DNA of 64,000 nucleotides from NCBI RefSeq assembly GCF_900199455.1, contig NZ_FZQR01000013.1, positions 159,280 through 223,279 of the forward strand. The letters are read 5' to 3'. This DNA comes from Mesorhizobium carmichaelinearum. GTDB lineage: Bacteria; Pseudomonadota; Alphaproteobacteria; Rhizobiales; Rhizobiaceae. The notes beneath the pieces are model-generated. The model had not been told where the DNA came from and made no database searches. It worked only from the letters and a program-made list of their open reading frames with translations. The position numbers and the translations under genes were made by a program. Of the stretch, positions 28,344 through 37,204 are shown piece by piece. Within the stretch, counting starts at the first letter, position 1, and each line of letters starts with the position of its first letter.

Positions 28344-28587
28344 GTCTGAATCTCTGCGGTTGTGAAGTCATGGCAGCAAGGCGGATTGCCTAGGCTTGGA
28401 CACATCGTCAGAAATTCTATCGATTTTATCAAAGAACGTGTTTCGCCTTTGCCCCCGATGCCAGGAATATTCTCTCAAAAATTTCAAGACATGGAGCACA
28501 AGACGGTGCCGGACCGCCCGCGGCGGCGCGGCGCCGCGATCTTGAGGCAACGGAAGCGGTCAGATTCTCAGAGAGCCCAGCGGGTCC

Positions 28588-30075
28588 TCAAAGCGCGATC
28601 CAGGCAGTCTTCAACTCGAGATATTTTTCCAGCGCGTGCAGCGACTTGTCGCGGCCGAAGCCGGATTGCTTGACGCCGCCGAGCGGCACGGTGATGTCGG
28701 CGCCGCCATAGGTGTTGACGTGGACGACGCCGGCATGGATGGCGCGCACCATGCGATGCGCGGTGGAGAGGTTTGATGTCCACACCGCCGAGGCCAGCCC
28801 ATAGACGGTCGAATTGGCAAGCCGTACCGCTTCCTCCTCGGTCTCGAAGCGCATGACGCCAAGCACCGGTCCGAACACTTCTTCGCGCGCAAGCTGCATG
28901 TCCTGCGTGACGTTCTCGAAGATCGTCGGCGCCATGTAGCTGCCGCCCGTCTCGGCCAGGATTCGGTCGCCGCCGGTGACCAGCCTTGCGCCCTCGTCCC
29001 TGGCCCTGGTGACGAACCCGAGATTCTTGGCCAGCTGCTCCGCGCTCGACACCGCGCCGATATCGCTCTTGAGATCGAGCGGATCGCCGACCTTCAGCCT
29101 TGTGGTTGCCGAGAGCAGTTCGTCCATGAAGCGGTCATAGACCGACGATTGCACAAGCAGGCGCGAGCCGGCGACGCAGACCTGGCCGGAATTGCGAAAA
29201 ATGCCGTTGGCCGAGACGACCGCCGCCTGCTTCAGGTCAGGCGCGTCGGCAAAGACGATGTTGGGCGACTTGCCGCCGAGTTCGAGGAAGACGCGCTTCA
29301 AATTGGAGCGGGCGGAATAGTCGAGCAGCCGCCTGCCGACCGGCCCCGAACCGGTGAAGGCGATGGCGTCGACATCCATATGCAGGCCAAGCGCCTCGCC
29401 TGTGACCGCGCCGCGGCCGGTGACGACGTTGAGCACGCCGGGCGGCAGGCCGGCTTCTGCCGCCAGTTCCGCCAGCCGCAGCAGTGTCAGCGAGGCGATC
29501 TCCGGCGGCTTGACCACCACGCAATTGCCGGCGGCAAGGGCCGGCGCGATCTTCCAGGCGCCGATCATCAGCGGGAAATTCCACGGCACGATGACGCCGA
29601 CGACGCCGAGCGGCTCCTTGTGGATCAGCCCCAGCACGTTCTCGGCCGTCGGCGCGATCTCGCCATAGACCTTGTCGATCGCCTCGGCGTAGTAGCGGAT
29701 GGTGCCGGCGGCCGACAGCGGCTCGGCCTTGTAGGCCATGCCGATCTCGGTGCCATTGTCGCGCACGCCGAGCACGGCGAGTTCGTCGACATGTCTTTCG
29801 ACCAGCTCGGCGAGCCTGGTCAGCACCTTCTTGCGGAAGGCGGGGGCAGCCCGCGACCACGAACCTTTCTCGAACGCCTTGCGTGCCGATTTCACCGCAC
29901 GGTCGATATCTGCGGCATTGCCGTCGGCTATGCTGGCGAAAGCGCGACCGTCGATCGGCGAAATGACAGGCAATGTCGCGCCGCTTGTTCCCTGCGACTG
30001 TGCGCCATCGATGAACAGGCCGCGCGCGCCGATCCCCGTGTGGCGCAGCGTGTCGATGGCATTTTGAGTGATCAT
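28588..30075 (-). CDS. Aldehyde dehydrogenase (gamma-aminobutyraldehyde/aminoaldehyde type)
   Basis: NAD(P)-dependent oxidation of an aldehyde to the acid, 495 residues. VPWNFPLMIGAWK, FTGSGPVGRRLL, base Glu in FLELGGKSP near residue 265 and nucleophile Cys in SGQVCVAGSR near 300 are all intact. It resembles PuuC-like aminoaldehyde dehydrogenases. It is co-directional with an APC permease 62 nt upstream and diverges from an IclR-led cluster that encodes a kinase and a PLP phospho-lyase-like enzyme. Oxidation of the aldehyde those two would release is a good hypothesis. Confidence 0.87.
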   Translation of the reverse strand: MITQNAIDTLRHTGIGARGLFIDGAQSQGTSGATLPVISPIDGRAFASIADGNAADIDRAVKSARKAFEKGSWSRAAPAFRKKVLTRLAELVERHVDELAVLGVRDNGTEIGMAYKAEPLSAAGTIRYYAEAIDKVYGEIAPTAENVLGLIHKEPLGVVGVIVPWNFPLMIGAWKIAPALAAGNCVVVKPPEIASLTLLRLAELAAEAGLPPGVLNVVTGRGAVTGEALGLHMDVDAIAFTGSGPVGRRLLDYSARSNLKRVFLELGGKSPNIVFADAPDLKQAAVVSANGIFRNSGQVCVAGSRLLVQSSVYDRFMDELLSATTRLKVGDPLDLKSDIGAVSSAEQLAKNLGFVTRARDEGARLVTGGDRILAETGGSYMAPTIFENVTQDMQLAREEVFGPVLGVMRFETEEEAVRLANSTVYGLASAVWTSNLSTAHRMVRAIHAGVVHVNTYGGADITVPLGGVKQSGFGRDKSLHALEKYLELKTAWIAL

Positions 30076-30137
30076 GATCTTCTCATTTCAAGCAGGTGTC
30101 TTGCTGGGCGGCTTGGTATGCCGCCCAGATATTTCGC

Positions 30138-31586
30138 TCAATCCTTCAGGGGCACACCGAGATTGTCGAAGGCGACCGGATCGCGGCTCCTCAAGGCACC
30201 GGCGAGCAGCAGGCCGACCACCGCGGCGATCAGCACCAGCCCCGGCAGGAACACGCCGAGGAAGCCACCGGCTCCCGAAAGGCTGCCGAAATTGATGACG
30301 ATCAGATAGATGATGACGACGAAGGCGATGAAGGTCAGCCCGGGCAGGATGGTGGTTTTCACCGCGTTCTCCTGCGCCGACGGATTGGCACGGAAATACA
30401 TCACCACGGCCAGCGAGGCGACAGCCATCATGACGATGACGCCGAGTGTCGCGACATTGGTCAGCCAGGAAAACAGCGCCAGCACCGGGTCAAGGCCGAG
30501 CACGGCGAACAGCCCGACGACGACAGCCGCCAGCACGCTCTGGATCACCGAGGCGACGTGCGGGCTCTGATGCGCCGAATGCGTCACGCCGATCGACTGC
30601 GGCAACAGCTTCTCGCGGCCCGAGACGTAGATGTAGCGGGCAACCGCATTGTGGAAGGCCAGCACGCCGGCGAACAGGCTCGACACGAACAGGATGCTCA
30701 TCGCATGGGTGAGCAGCGTTCCGGCATAGCGATCGGACAGGCCGAACAGGAAGGTCGTCGGATCCTGCAGGCCCTGCAGTGCCGGCAGCAATTTGTCGAC
30801 GCCGGCGCCGACCGCCATCAGCCAGGCCGTGACCATGTAGAAGACGCCGATCAAAAGCACCGAGAAATAGGTGGCGCGCGGAATGGTGACCTTGGGGTCA
30901 CGGGCTTCCTCGGCATAGATCGTCGTCGCCTCGAAACCGATGAAGGCGGCAAAGCAGAACAGTATGGCGATCGCCGGTGCGCCTGACGTGATCTGGCTCC
31001 AGCTGAACGGCGCGGCCGATAGGCCACTGTCGCCGCCGGTCTTGAGGATCGTCAGATCGAGGATCAGCACCACGGCATATTCGCAGAGAACCAGCACCGT
31101 CAGGATCTTGGCCGACAGATCGACCTGGCGGTAACCGAGCACGGCGACGATGGCGATGGCGATGAAACTCCACACCCACCAGGGCAGGTTGATGCCCCAG
31201 CCGGCAAACAGCCCGGCGGTCGCGGCACCCAGCAGGCCCATGACGCCGATCTGCATGGCATTGTAGGACAGGATGGCGATCAGCGCCGTGGCGCCGCCGG
31301 CGAGCCCGCCGAGGCCGCGCGCGGCATAGGCATAGAAGGCGCCCGCATTGCCGACATGCCGCGACATGGCGACATAACCGACAGCGAACAGGAGCAGCAG
31401 CACCGTCACGATGAGATAGGTGCCGGCAAAGCCCGCGCCATTGCCCATCAGCATGCCGAGCGGCGTGCCGCCGGCGACCGCCGTGAGCGGAGCCGCCGCC
31501 GAGATCACCATGAAGGTGATGGCGCCGACGCCAAGACTGTTCTTGCGCAGCCTGTTGGCCGGCGCCTGTTCCGAAACTGCTGTCAT
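30138..31586 (-). CDS. APC-family amino acid/amine permease
   Basis: Inner-membrane transporter, 482 residues with about 12 hydrophobic segments. The start at 31584-31586 has a strong AGGAGGG site; the upstream frame is not coding. The first helix ISAAAPLTAVAGGTPLG carries the Gly-rich break of the AA_permease_2 family, and FIGFEATTIYAEEARDP is the conserved TM6-loop region. It lies directly before the aldehyde dehydrogenase and opposite the IclR regulator, so it probably imports the substrate of the 28.6-38.2 kb pathway. Confidence 0.88.
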   Translation of the reverse strand: MTAVSEQAPANRLRKNSLGVGAITFMVISAAAPLTAVAGGTPLGMLMGNGAGFAGTYLIVTVLLLLFAVGYVAMSRHVGNAGAFYAYAARGLGGLAGGATALIAILSYNAMQIGVMGLLGAATAGLFAGWGINLPWWVWSFIAIAIVAVLGYRQVDLSAKILTVLVLCEYAVVLILDLTILKTGGDSGLSAAPFSWSQITSGAPAIAILFCFAAFIGFEATTIYAEEARDPKVTIPRATYFSVLLIGVFYMVTAWLMAVGAGVDKLLPALQGLQDPTTFLFGLSDRYAGTLLTHAMSILFVSSLFAGVLAFHNAVARYIYVSGREKLLPQSIGVTHSAHQSPHVASVIQSVLAAVVVGLFAVLGLDPVLALFSWLTNVATLGVIVMMAVASLAVVMYFRANPSAQENAVKTTILPGLTFIAFVVIIYLIVINFGSLSGAGGFLGVFLPGLVLIAAVVGLLLAGALRSRDPVAFDNLGVPLKD

Positions 31587-31772
31587 TGGTCCCTCCTGTT
31601 CGCGAACATCGTCGTCCGCTGGCCGCTTGGCCTGTCCCATACGCTCTGGATGTCGGTTCATTATTTGAACCCTTATTTTGAATATAGACTTGCAAACAAA
31701 GCGGCTTCCTGTCAAGTTAATTCACACGTTAAATGATTGCCCCTGGTGGCAGGCAAATGCCGGGAGGATGTG

Positions 31773-32543
31773 TTGGGTACGGTTGGCAAGGCGATTTCAC
31801 TTCTTGAACTGTTCACCGTGGCCGAGCCCGAGCTCGGGCTGACCGAGCTGGCGCGCCGCTCGGGCTTCGACAAGGCGACGACGCGGCGGCTGCTGGTGGC
31901 GCTGACCGGCCATGGCTTTGTCGAGCAGGACGCCGGCACGCGGCACTATCGGCTCGGCGCCGGCCTGTCGCGGCTGGCGCGCATCCGCGAGGCCCGCTTC
32001 CCCTTCCTGCAGACCGCGGTGCCGCTGGTGCGGGATCTGGCAAGTGCTACGGCCGAGACCGTGCATCTGTCGGAATTCGGCACCGACAGGCTGGTCACCG
32101 TCCATGTCGAACATCCGGCCTGGGCGAACCGCGTCAACATCGACATCGGCCAGCTGCTGCCCCTGCATTCGACCGCGTCGGGCATCGCCTATCTGGCTTT
32201 CGCCAGGGATGAGGCCGTCAAGGCATGTCTGGCGGGACCTCTCGAGGCCTTTACTGCGCATACGCTGATCGAGCCCGCCGCCATCGCCCGTTCCATGGCT
32301 GAGGCGCGTGAGCGCGGCTATTCGATCTGCGACCAGGGCCTGGAAGAAGGCGTCATCTCCGTCGCGGCGGCAATCCTGTCGGCGGACGGTTTCGCGCTCG
32401 GCACCATCGCCGTGGCGGCGCCCAAGGCCAGGACGGCGCCGGCCGACATCACGCAACGAGGACTTGCGGTCATGGCCGCGGCACGGGAGATTTCGATGCG
32501 CCTCAATGGCGACAATTTGCAAACCCTGAGGAGGCAGGTCTGA
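31773..32543 (+). CDS. IclR-family transcriptional regulator
   Basis: 256 residues from a TTG with GGGAGG 5 nt upstream; GTG at 31770 or TTG at 31737 are alternatives. The N-terminal winged helix is VGKAISLLELFT...LTELARRSGFDKATTRRLLVAL (about 4-52). The C-terminal effector domain holds HSTASGIAYLAF and YSICDQGLEEGVISVAAAI. It lies divergent from the APC permease-ALDH unit and overlaps the next gene's start (TGATG), so it probably controls both units. The 186-bp promoter region contains an AT-rich TTAA-rich patch near 31718-31735 but no clear palindrome. Confidence 0.88.
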   Translation: MGTVGKAISLLELFTVAEPELGLTELARRSGFDKATTRRLLVALTGHGFVEQDAGTRHYRLGAGLSRLARIREARFPFLQTAVPLVRDLASATAETVHLSEFGTDRLVTVHVEHPAWANRVNIDIGQLLPLHSTASGIAYLAFARDEAVKACLAGPLEAFTAHTLIEPAAIARSMAEARERGYSICDQGLEEGVISVAAAILSADGFALGTIAVAAPKARTAPADITQRGLAVMAAAREISMRLNGDNLQTLRRQV

Positions 32544-33823
32544 TGTCTGCACAGACAACGCCCCGCATCCTGGTCATCGGCACCGGCGACACCAAGGCCG
32601 ACGAGCTGCTGTTCATGAAGCAGTGCATCGAGGCATCGGGCGGCAGCGCCGTGATGATGGATGTCAGCGTTCTCGGCAATCCGCCCTACAGCCCCGATCA
32701 CGACAAGCATGCCGTTGCCCGGGCCGTCGACGTGACGATCGAGGAGATCGTCGCCAGCGGTGACGAGAACACCGCCATGACATTGATGGCCGGCGGCGCC
32801 GTCCAACTCGTTCGTAAGCTGCACCGCAACGGCGAGATCGATGCCTTCATTGCCATAGGCGGCTCGATGGGCACCGATCTGGCGCTCGACGTGGCGCTCT
32901 CCCTGCCGCTCGGCGTGCCGAAATTCGTCGTCTCCACCATCGCCTATTCGCACCTGATCCCGCCCGAGCGCGTCGCGCCGGACCTGATGATGATCCTCTG
33001 GGCCGGCGGGCTCTACGGTCTCAACTCGATCTGCAAGCTGGTGCTGTCGCAGGCCTGCGGCGCGGTGGTCGGCGCGGCGAGGATCGTGCTGGAGGCCCGC
33101 GCCTCGGCGCCGGCGATCGGCCCGACCATCGGCATGACTTCGCTCGGCAGCTCCTGCCTGCGTTACATGAAGACGCTGAAGCCGGCGTTGGAACGGCGCG
33201 GCTATGATGTCGCCGTCTTCCACACCACGGGCATGGGCGGCCGCGCCTTCGAATCGATCGCCGGCCAGGACCATTTCTGCGCGGTGTTCGACTTCAGCCT
33301 GCAGGAAATCACCAACCATCTGGCCGGTTCCGTTGTCTCCTCCGGCAGCGACCGGCTGGAAAATGCCGGCGCCCGCGGCATTCCGCAGATCGCCGCCCCC
33401 GGCGCGGTCGACATGGTCGATCTACCGACCTGGCAGGATTTGCCGGCTAAATTCTCCGAGCGCCCATTTCATGCCCACAACAGGCTGATCGCCTCGATCA
33501 CGGTCGACGCCGATGACCGCCGCCAGGTTGCCAGGACCATCGCCGCCAAGCTCGGCGCGTCGAAAGGCCGTTCCGCCTTCATCCTGCCGTCCCAGGGCAT
33601 CCAGGAATGGGACACAGAGGGCGAGCCGCTCTACGAGCCTGAAGCGCTTGCCGCCTTTGTCGACGAAATGCGCAAGGCAATCCCAGCCGGCGTCGAGTTC
33701 CATGAGATCGACGCCCACATCAACAGCGACGACTTTGTCGGCAAGGCGCTGGAAATCTTCGACCGCTGGGTCGAGGAAGGCATCATCCCGCGCGGCGTGC
33801 CGGCCAAGGGAGTGGCCGCGTGA
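32543..33823 (+). CDS. Tm-1-like ATP-binding domain protein (UPF0261)
   Basis: 426 residues, full length for the family. An N-terminal P-loop-less Tm-1 ATP-binding domain (about 1-185; VIGTGDTKADELLFMK at the start, GGSMGTDLAL near 110) is followed by the conserved C-terminal region (MTSLGSSCLRYM, FHTTGMGGRAFE). Relatives include the plant Tm-1 viral resistance protein and bacterial proteins of unknown chemistry. These usually sit next to a PEP-hydrolase-like TIM-barrel protein, which is absent here. It is coupled to iclR by overlapping TGATG and to the HAD gene by GTGA. Confidence 0.85.
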   Translation: MSAQTTPRILVIGTGDTKADELLFMKQCIEASGGSAVMMDVSVLGNPPYSPDHDKHAVARAVDVTIEEIVASGDENTAMTLMAGGAVQLVRKLHRNGEIDAFIAIGGSMGTDLALDVALSLPLGVPKFVVSTIAYSHLIPPERVAPDLMMILWAGGLYGLNSICKLVLSQACGAVVGAARIVLEARASAPAIGPTIGMTSLGSSCLRYMKTLKPALERRGYDVAVFHTTGMGGRAFESIAGQDHFCAVFDFSLQEITNHLAGSVVSSGSDRLENAGARGIPQIAAPGAVDMVDLPTWQDLPAKFSERPFHAHNRLIASITVDADDRRQVARTIAAKLGASKGRSAFILPSQGIQEWDTEGEPLYEPEALAAFVDEMRKAIPAGVEFHEIDAHINSDDFVGKALEIFDRWVEEGIIPRGVPAKGVAA

Positions 33824-34488
33824 GCGCTGTTCCGGCCCAGGCGCTTGTGCTTGATTTCGGTGGCGTCGTCACCCGCACCCTGTTCGAGACCCATGCCTTG
33901 ACCGAGCAGGCGCTCGGGCTTGCGCCCGGCACGCTGCAATGGCGGGGACCGTTCGATCCGGGCACCGATCCGCTGTGGCGCTCCATGCAGGCCGACGAAA
34001 TCAGCGAGCGCGACTATTGGCGCACCCGCACCAGCGAGGTTGGCCGGCTCGTCGGCGAGGACTGGCAGGCGATGGAGACCTTTGTCCAGCGCGCGCGTGG
34101 CGCCGAGCCGGAAAAGGTGGTGCGGCACGAGGCCGACCATGCCATTCGCGCCGTCCACGCGGCCGGTTTTCGCCTGGCGATCCTGTCCAACGAACTCGAC
34201 CTGTTCTACGGCGCGGACTTCCGCCAGCGGCTGCCGCTGCTCGGCCTGTTCGACACCATCGTCGACGCGACCTACACCGGCATCCTCAAGCCCGACCCGC
34301 GCGCCTATGGCTTCGTCACCGAGGCGCTCGGCCTGCCCGCCGAGGCCTGCGTGTTCGTCGATGACCAGCTGCGCAACGTCGATGGCGGCCGTGCCGCCGG
34401 CATGCGCACGGTGCATTTCGACGTTGCCCGGCCAGCACTTTCCTATGCCGGAGCGCTTGCTCATTTCGACCTCGTCCCAGCTGTCTGA
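33820..34488 (+). CDS. HAD-superfamily hydrolase (HAD-IA)
   Basis: 222 residues. Motif I is DFGGVVT near residue 12, with Asp then Gly where phosphatases have a second Asp. Motif II is the Ser of LSNEL, motif III the Lys of LKPDPRAYG, motif IV VDDQLRN. The missing second Asp is typical of the epoxide-hydrolase N-domain-like and non-phosphatase branch, so phosphatase activity is uncertain. GTG start overlaps the upstream stop by 4 nt. In this operon it might clear a phosphorylated intermediate. Confidence 0.82.
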   Translation: MSAVPAQALVLDFGGVVTRTLFETHALTEQALGLAPGTLQWRGPFDPGTDPLWRSMQADEISERDYWRTRTSEVGRLVGEDWQAMETFVQRARGAEPEKVVRHEADHAIRAVHAAGFRLAILSNELDLFYGADFRQRLPLLGLFDTIVDATYTGILKPDPRAYGFVTEALGLPAEACVFVDDQLRNVDGGRAAGMRTVHFDVARPALSYAGALAHFDLVPAV

Positions 34489-34509
34489 GACCATTTGCGG
34501 AGCCTTGTG

Positions 34510-35859
34510 ATGCGTGACATCAATTTCCTCACCGAGACCAATGCCAAGCCGATCTGGCATCCGATGGCGCATCCGGCCGAGATGCGGGCCAATCCGCCCA
34601 AGGTGATCATGAAAGGCGAGGGCGTCATGGTCACCGACATCGGCGGCAACACCGTGCTCGATGCCGTCGGCGGCCTATGGAACGTCAATCTCGGCTACAG
34701 CTGCGACCCGATCAAGAAAGCGATCGCCGATCAGCTCGGCGCGCTGCCCTACTATTCCGGCTTCCGCGGCACCTCGACCGGACCGTCGATCGAGCTCGCC
34801 TACGAACTCGCCGAATGGTTCGCGCCGGAAGGCATGGTGCGGACCTTCTTCACCTCGGGCGGTTCGGATTCGGTCGAAACAGCGCTGCGGCTGGCAAGGC
34901 AATACTGGAAGATCCGCGGCCAGGGCGACCGGACAAAATTCCTCGCCTTGAAGAAGGGCTATCACGGCACCCATTTTGGCGGCGCATCGGTCAACGGCAA
35001 CGCCAATTTCCGCCGCAACTATGAGCCGCTGCTGCCCGGCGTCTTCCACATCCCGGCGCCCTGGACCTTCCGCAACCCGTTCGACGAGACCGATCCGGCA
35101 AGGCTGGCCAGACTCTGCGCCAAGGCGCTGGAGGACGAGATCGCCTTCCAGGGCGGCGACACCATTGCGGCTTTCATCATGGAGCCGGTGCTCGGCGCCG
35201 GCGGCGTCATCGTTCCGCACGAAAGCTTCATGCCGCTGGTGCGCGAAATATGCGACCGCCACGAAATCCTGCTGATCGCCGACGAGGTCGTGACCGGCTT
35301 TGGCCGCACCGGCGCCTGGTCCGGCTCGCGGCTGACCGGTGTGTGGCCGGATTTCATGACCATCGCCAAGGCGATCACCTCGGGCTATTTTCCGCTCGGC
35401 GCGACGCTAATCGGCGCCAAGGTCGCCGATGTCTTCGAGGCCGACAAGACCAGTTTTGGGTCGATCGGCCATGGCTACACCTATTCCGGCCATCCGGTCG
35501 GCTGCGCTGCGGGTCTGGCGGCGCTTGCCGAGACCAAACGGCTTCGCCTGAACGAGAACGCGGCCGCGCGCGGCGTCGAGCTAGGGGCGGTGCTGGAAAG
35601 CCTGAAGGCCAAGCACGCCATCGTTGGTGATGTCCGTTACAAAGGCCTGATGGCGGCGCTGGAGCTGGTCTCCGACCGCTCGACCAAGAAGCCGACCGAC
35701 AAGAAGACCATGGCCGTGGTTTCCGAGGCTGCCTACGAAGCCGGCGTCATGCTGCGCGTCTCCGGCAACAACATCATTCTGTCGCCGCCCCTCATCATCA
35801 GCGCCGCTGACGTCGCGAAGATCGGCGAAGCGCTCGACGCTGGCCTGTCGAAGATCTGA
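34510..35859 (+). CDS. Class III omega-aminotransferase (omega-amino acid--pyruvate type)
   Basis: PLP enzyme, 449 residues. The start at 34510 has GGAG 7 nt upstream. Opening IWHPMAHPAEMR and the FFTSGGSDSVETALRLAR, YHGTHFGG and ADEVVTGFGRTGAW motifs are typical of beta-alanine or omega-amine--pyruvate transaminases. The Schiff-base Lys lies in TIAKAITSGYFPLGA near residue 285. It probably removes an amino group from an amine such as taurine, beta-alanine or a diamine, giving an aldehyde for the divergent ALDH. Operon member between the HAD and phospho-lyase-like genes. Confidence 0.88.
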   Translation: MRDINFLTETNAKPIWHPMAHPAEMRANPPKVIMKGEGVMVTDIGGNTVLDAVGGLWNVNLGYSCDPIKKAIADQLGALPYYSGFRGTSTGPSIELAYELAEWFAPEGMVRTFFTSGGSDSVETALRLARQYWKIRGQGDRTKFLALKKGYHGTHFGGASVNGNANFRRNYEPLLPGVFHIPAPWTFRNPFDETDPARLARLCAKALEDEIAFQGGDTIAAFIMEPVLGAGGVIVPHESFMPLVREICDRHEILLIADEVVTGFGRTGAWSGSRLTGVWPDFMTIAKAITSGYFPLGATLIGAKVADVFEADKTSFGSIGHGYTYSGHPVGCAAGLAALAETKRLRLNENAAARGVELGAVLESLKAKHAIVGDVRYKGLMAALELVSDRSTKKPTDKKTMAVVSEAAYEAGVMLRVSGNNIILSPPLIISAADVAKIGEALDAGLSKI

Positions 35860-35896
35860 CGGGTCGACGGTCACAACGGAGGTTTGGTAAGCACAG

Positions 35897-37204
35897 ATGG
35901 CTCAACCCCAGAAGAAAACAGCCGGAGAAACGCTGATTGGCCGGCGTGGCCGGCTGCTTGGCGCGAAATCGCAATTGTTCTATGACGAGCCCGTGCATCT
36001 GGTGCGCGGCGAAGGCGTCTGGCTCTATGATGCCGACGGCCGCAAATATCTCGACGCCTACAACAATGTCGCCCATGTCGGGCACTGCCACCCGCATGTG
36101 GTCGAGGCGCTGTGCCGGCAGGCAAGCCTGCTCAACACCCACACGCGCTATCTCCACACCGCCATACTCGACTATGTCGAGCGGCTGACCGCGAGTTTCG
36201 ATGCCAGCCTGTCCACCGCCATCCTCACCTGCACCGGCAGCGAGGCCAACGACATCGCGCTGCGCATGGCGCAGGCGACCTCAGGCCAGATGGGCATCAT
36301 CGCCACCGACGCCACCTATCACGGCAACACATCAGCGGTTTCGCAGCTCTCAACCCGCATGCCGCCGGTCGGCGGTCGCGCTCCCTATGTCAGGCTGGTG
36401 CCCGCACCCGACAGCTATCGCCATCCCGACGCGATGGCCAACGGCAAGGCTTTCGGCGACGCGGTGCGCGAAGCCATCGCTTCGCTGGCAAAGGACGGCA
36501 TCGGCCTGTCCGGCATGATCCTGTGCCCGCTGCTCGCCAATGAAGGCTTTCCGGCGCTCCCCAGCGGGTTTTTCAATGACGCCATTTCGGCCGTGCGCGA
36601 GGCGGGCGGGCTGGTCATCGCCGATGAGGTGCAGCCCGGCTTCGGCCGCACCGGCAGCCATTTCTGGGGCCACCAGCGCGCCGGCTTCACGCCCGACATT
36701 GTCACCATGGGCAAGCCGATGGGCAACGGCCACCCGGTCGCCGCCGTCGTGACCACGAAGGAGATCCTGGCCACTTTCCGCAACGCCTTCCGCTACTTCA
36801 ATACGTTCGGCGGAAATCCGGTTTCCTGCGCGGTCGCAAACGCGGTCCTCGACGTCCTGGAGCAGGAGAAGCTTGTCGCCAACGCACACGATGTCGGCGC
36901 CTATGCGCTCGATTTGTTGCGGCCGCTCGCCAAGCGTCACGAATGCATCGGCGAGGTCAGGGGCGCCGGCCTGTTCTTCGGCGCCGAGCTGGTCCGCGAT
37001 CGCACAACCCGCGAGCCCGCGCCCGACATCGCCGGGCGCGTCATCAACGCGATGCGCGACCGTGGCGTGCTGATGGGCAAGACCGGCATCCACGGCAATG
37101 TGCTGAAGATCCGACCGCCCATGCCGTTTTCCCGCGCCGATGCCGACCTTTTGATCGGCACGCTCGACGACGTGCTTGGTGAAGTCGCCGGAGTGACGGC
37201 GTGA
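35897..37204 (+). CDS. PLP-dependent class III enzyme resembling ethanolamine-phosphate/phosphohydroxylysine phospho-lyases
   Basis: 435 residues. The pattern NNVAHVGHCHP near residue 54, GSEANDIALR, ADEVQPGFGRTGSHFWG, PDIVTMGKPMGNGHPVA (the PLP lysine in GKP), NTFGGNPVSCAV and NVLKIRPPM follow the mammalian ETNPPL/PHYKPL (AGXT2L1/AGXT2L2) enzymes much more closely than ordinary transaminases. Those enzymes eliminate phosphate and ammonia from an O-phospho-amino alcohol to give an aldehyde. The next gene, overlapping by 4 nt, is an APH-fold kinase that could make such a substrate. Transaminase activity is the alternative. Confidence 0.8.
   Translation: MAQPQKKTAGETLIGRRGRLLGAKSQLFYDEPVHLVRGEGVWLYDADGRKYLDAYNNVAHVGHCHPHVVEALCRQASLLNTHTRYLHTAILDYVERLTASFDASLSTAILTCTGSEANDIALRMAQATSGQMGIIATDATYHGNTSAVSQLSTRMPPVGGRAPYVRLVPAPDSYRHPDAMANGKAFGDAVREAIASLAKDGIGLSGMILCPLLANEGFPALPSGFFNDAISAVREAGGLVIADEVQPGFGRTGSHFWGHQRAGFTPDIVTMGKPMGNGHPVAAVVTTKEILATFRNAFRYFNTFGGNPVSCAVANAVLDVLEQEKLVANAHDVGAYALDLLRPLAKRHECIGEVRGAGLFFGAELVRDRTTREPAPDIAGRVINAMRDRGVLMGKTGIHGNVLKIRPPMPFSRADADLLIGTLDDVLGEVAGVTA

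Noticed and set aside
28344..28587. Possible SAM riboswitch upstream of metQ
   Set aside because: No SAM-I or SAM-II-like conserved core was recognised; only an AT-rich promoter-like patch near 28415-28440.
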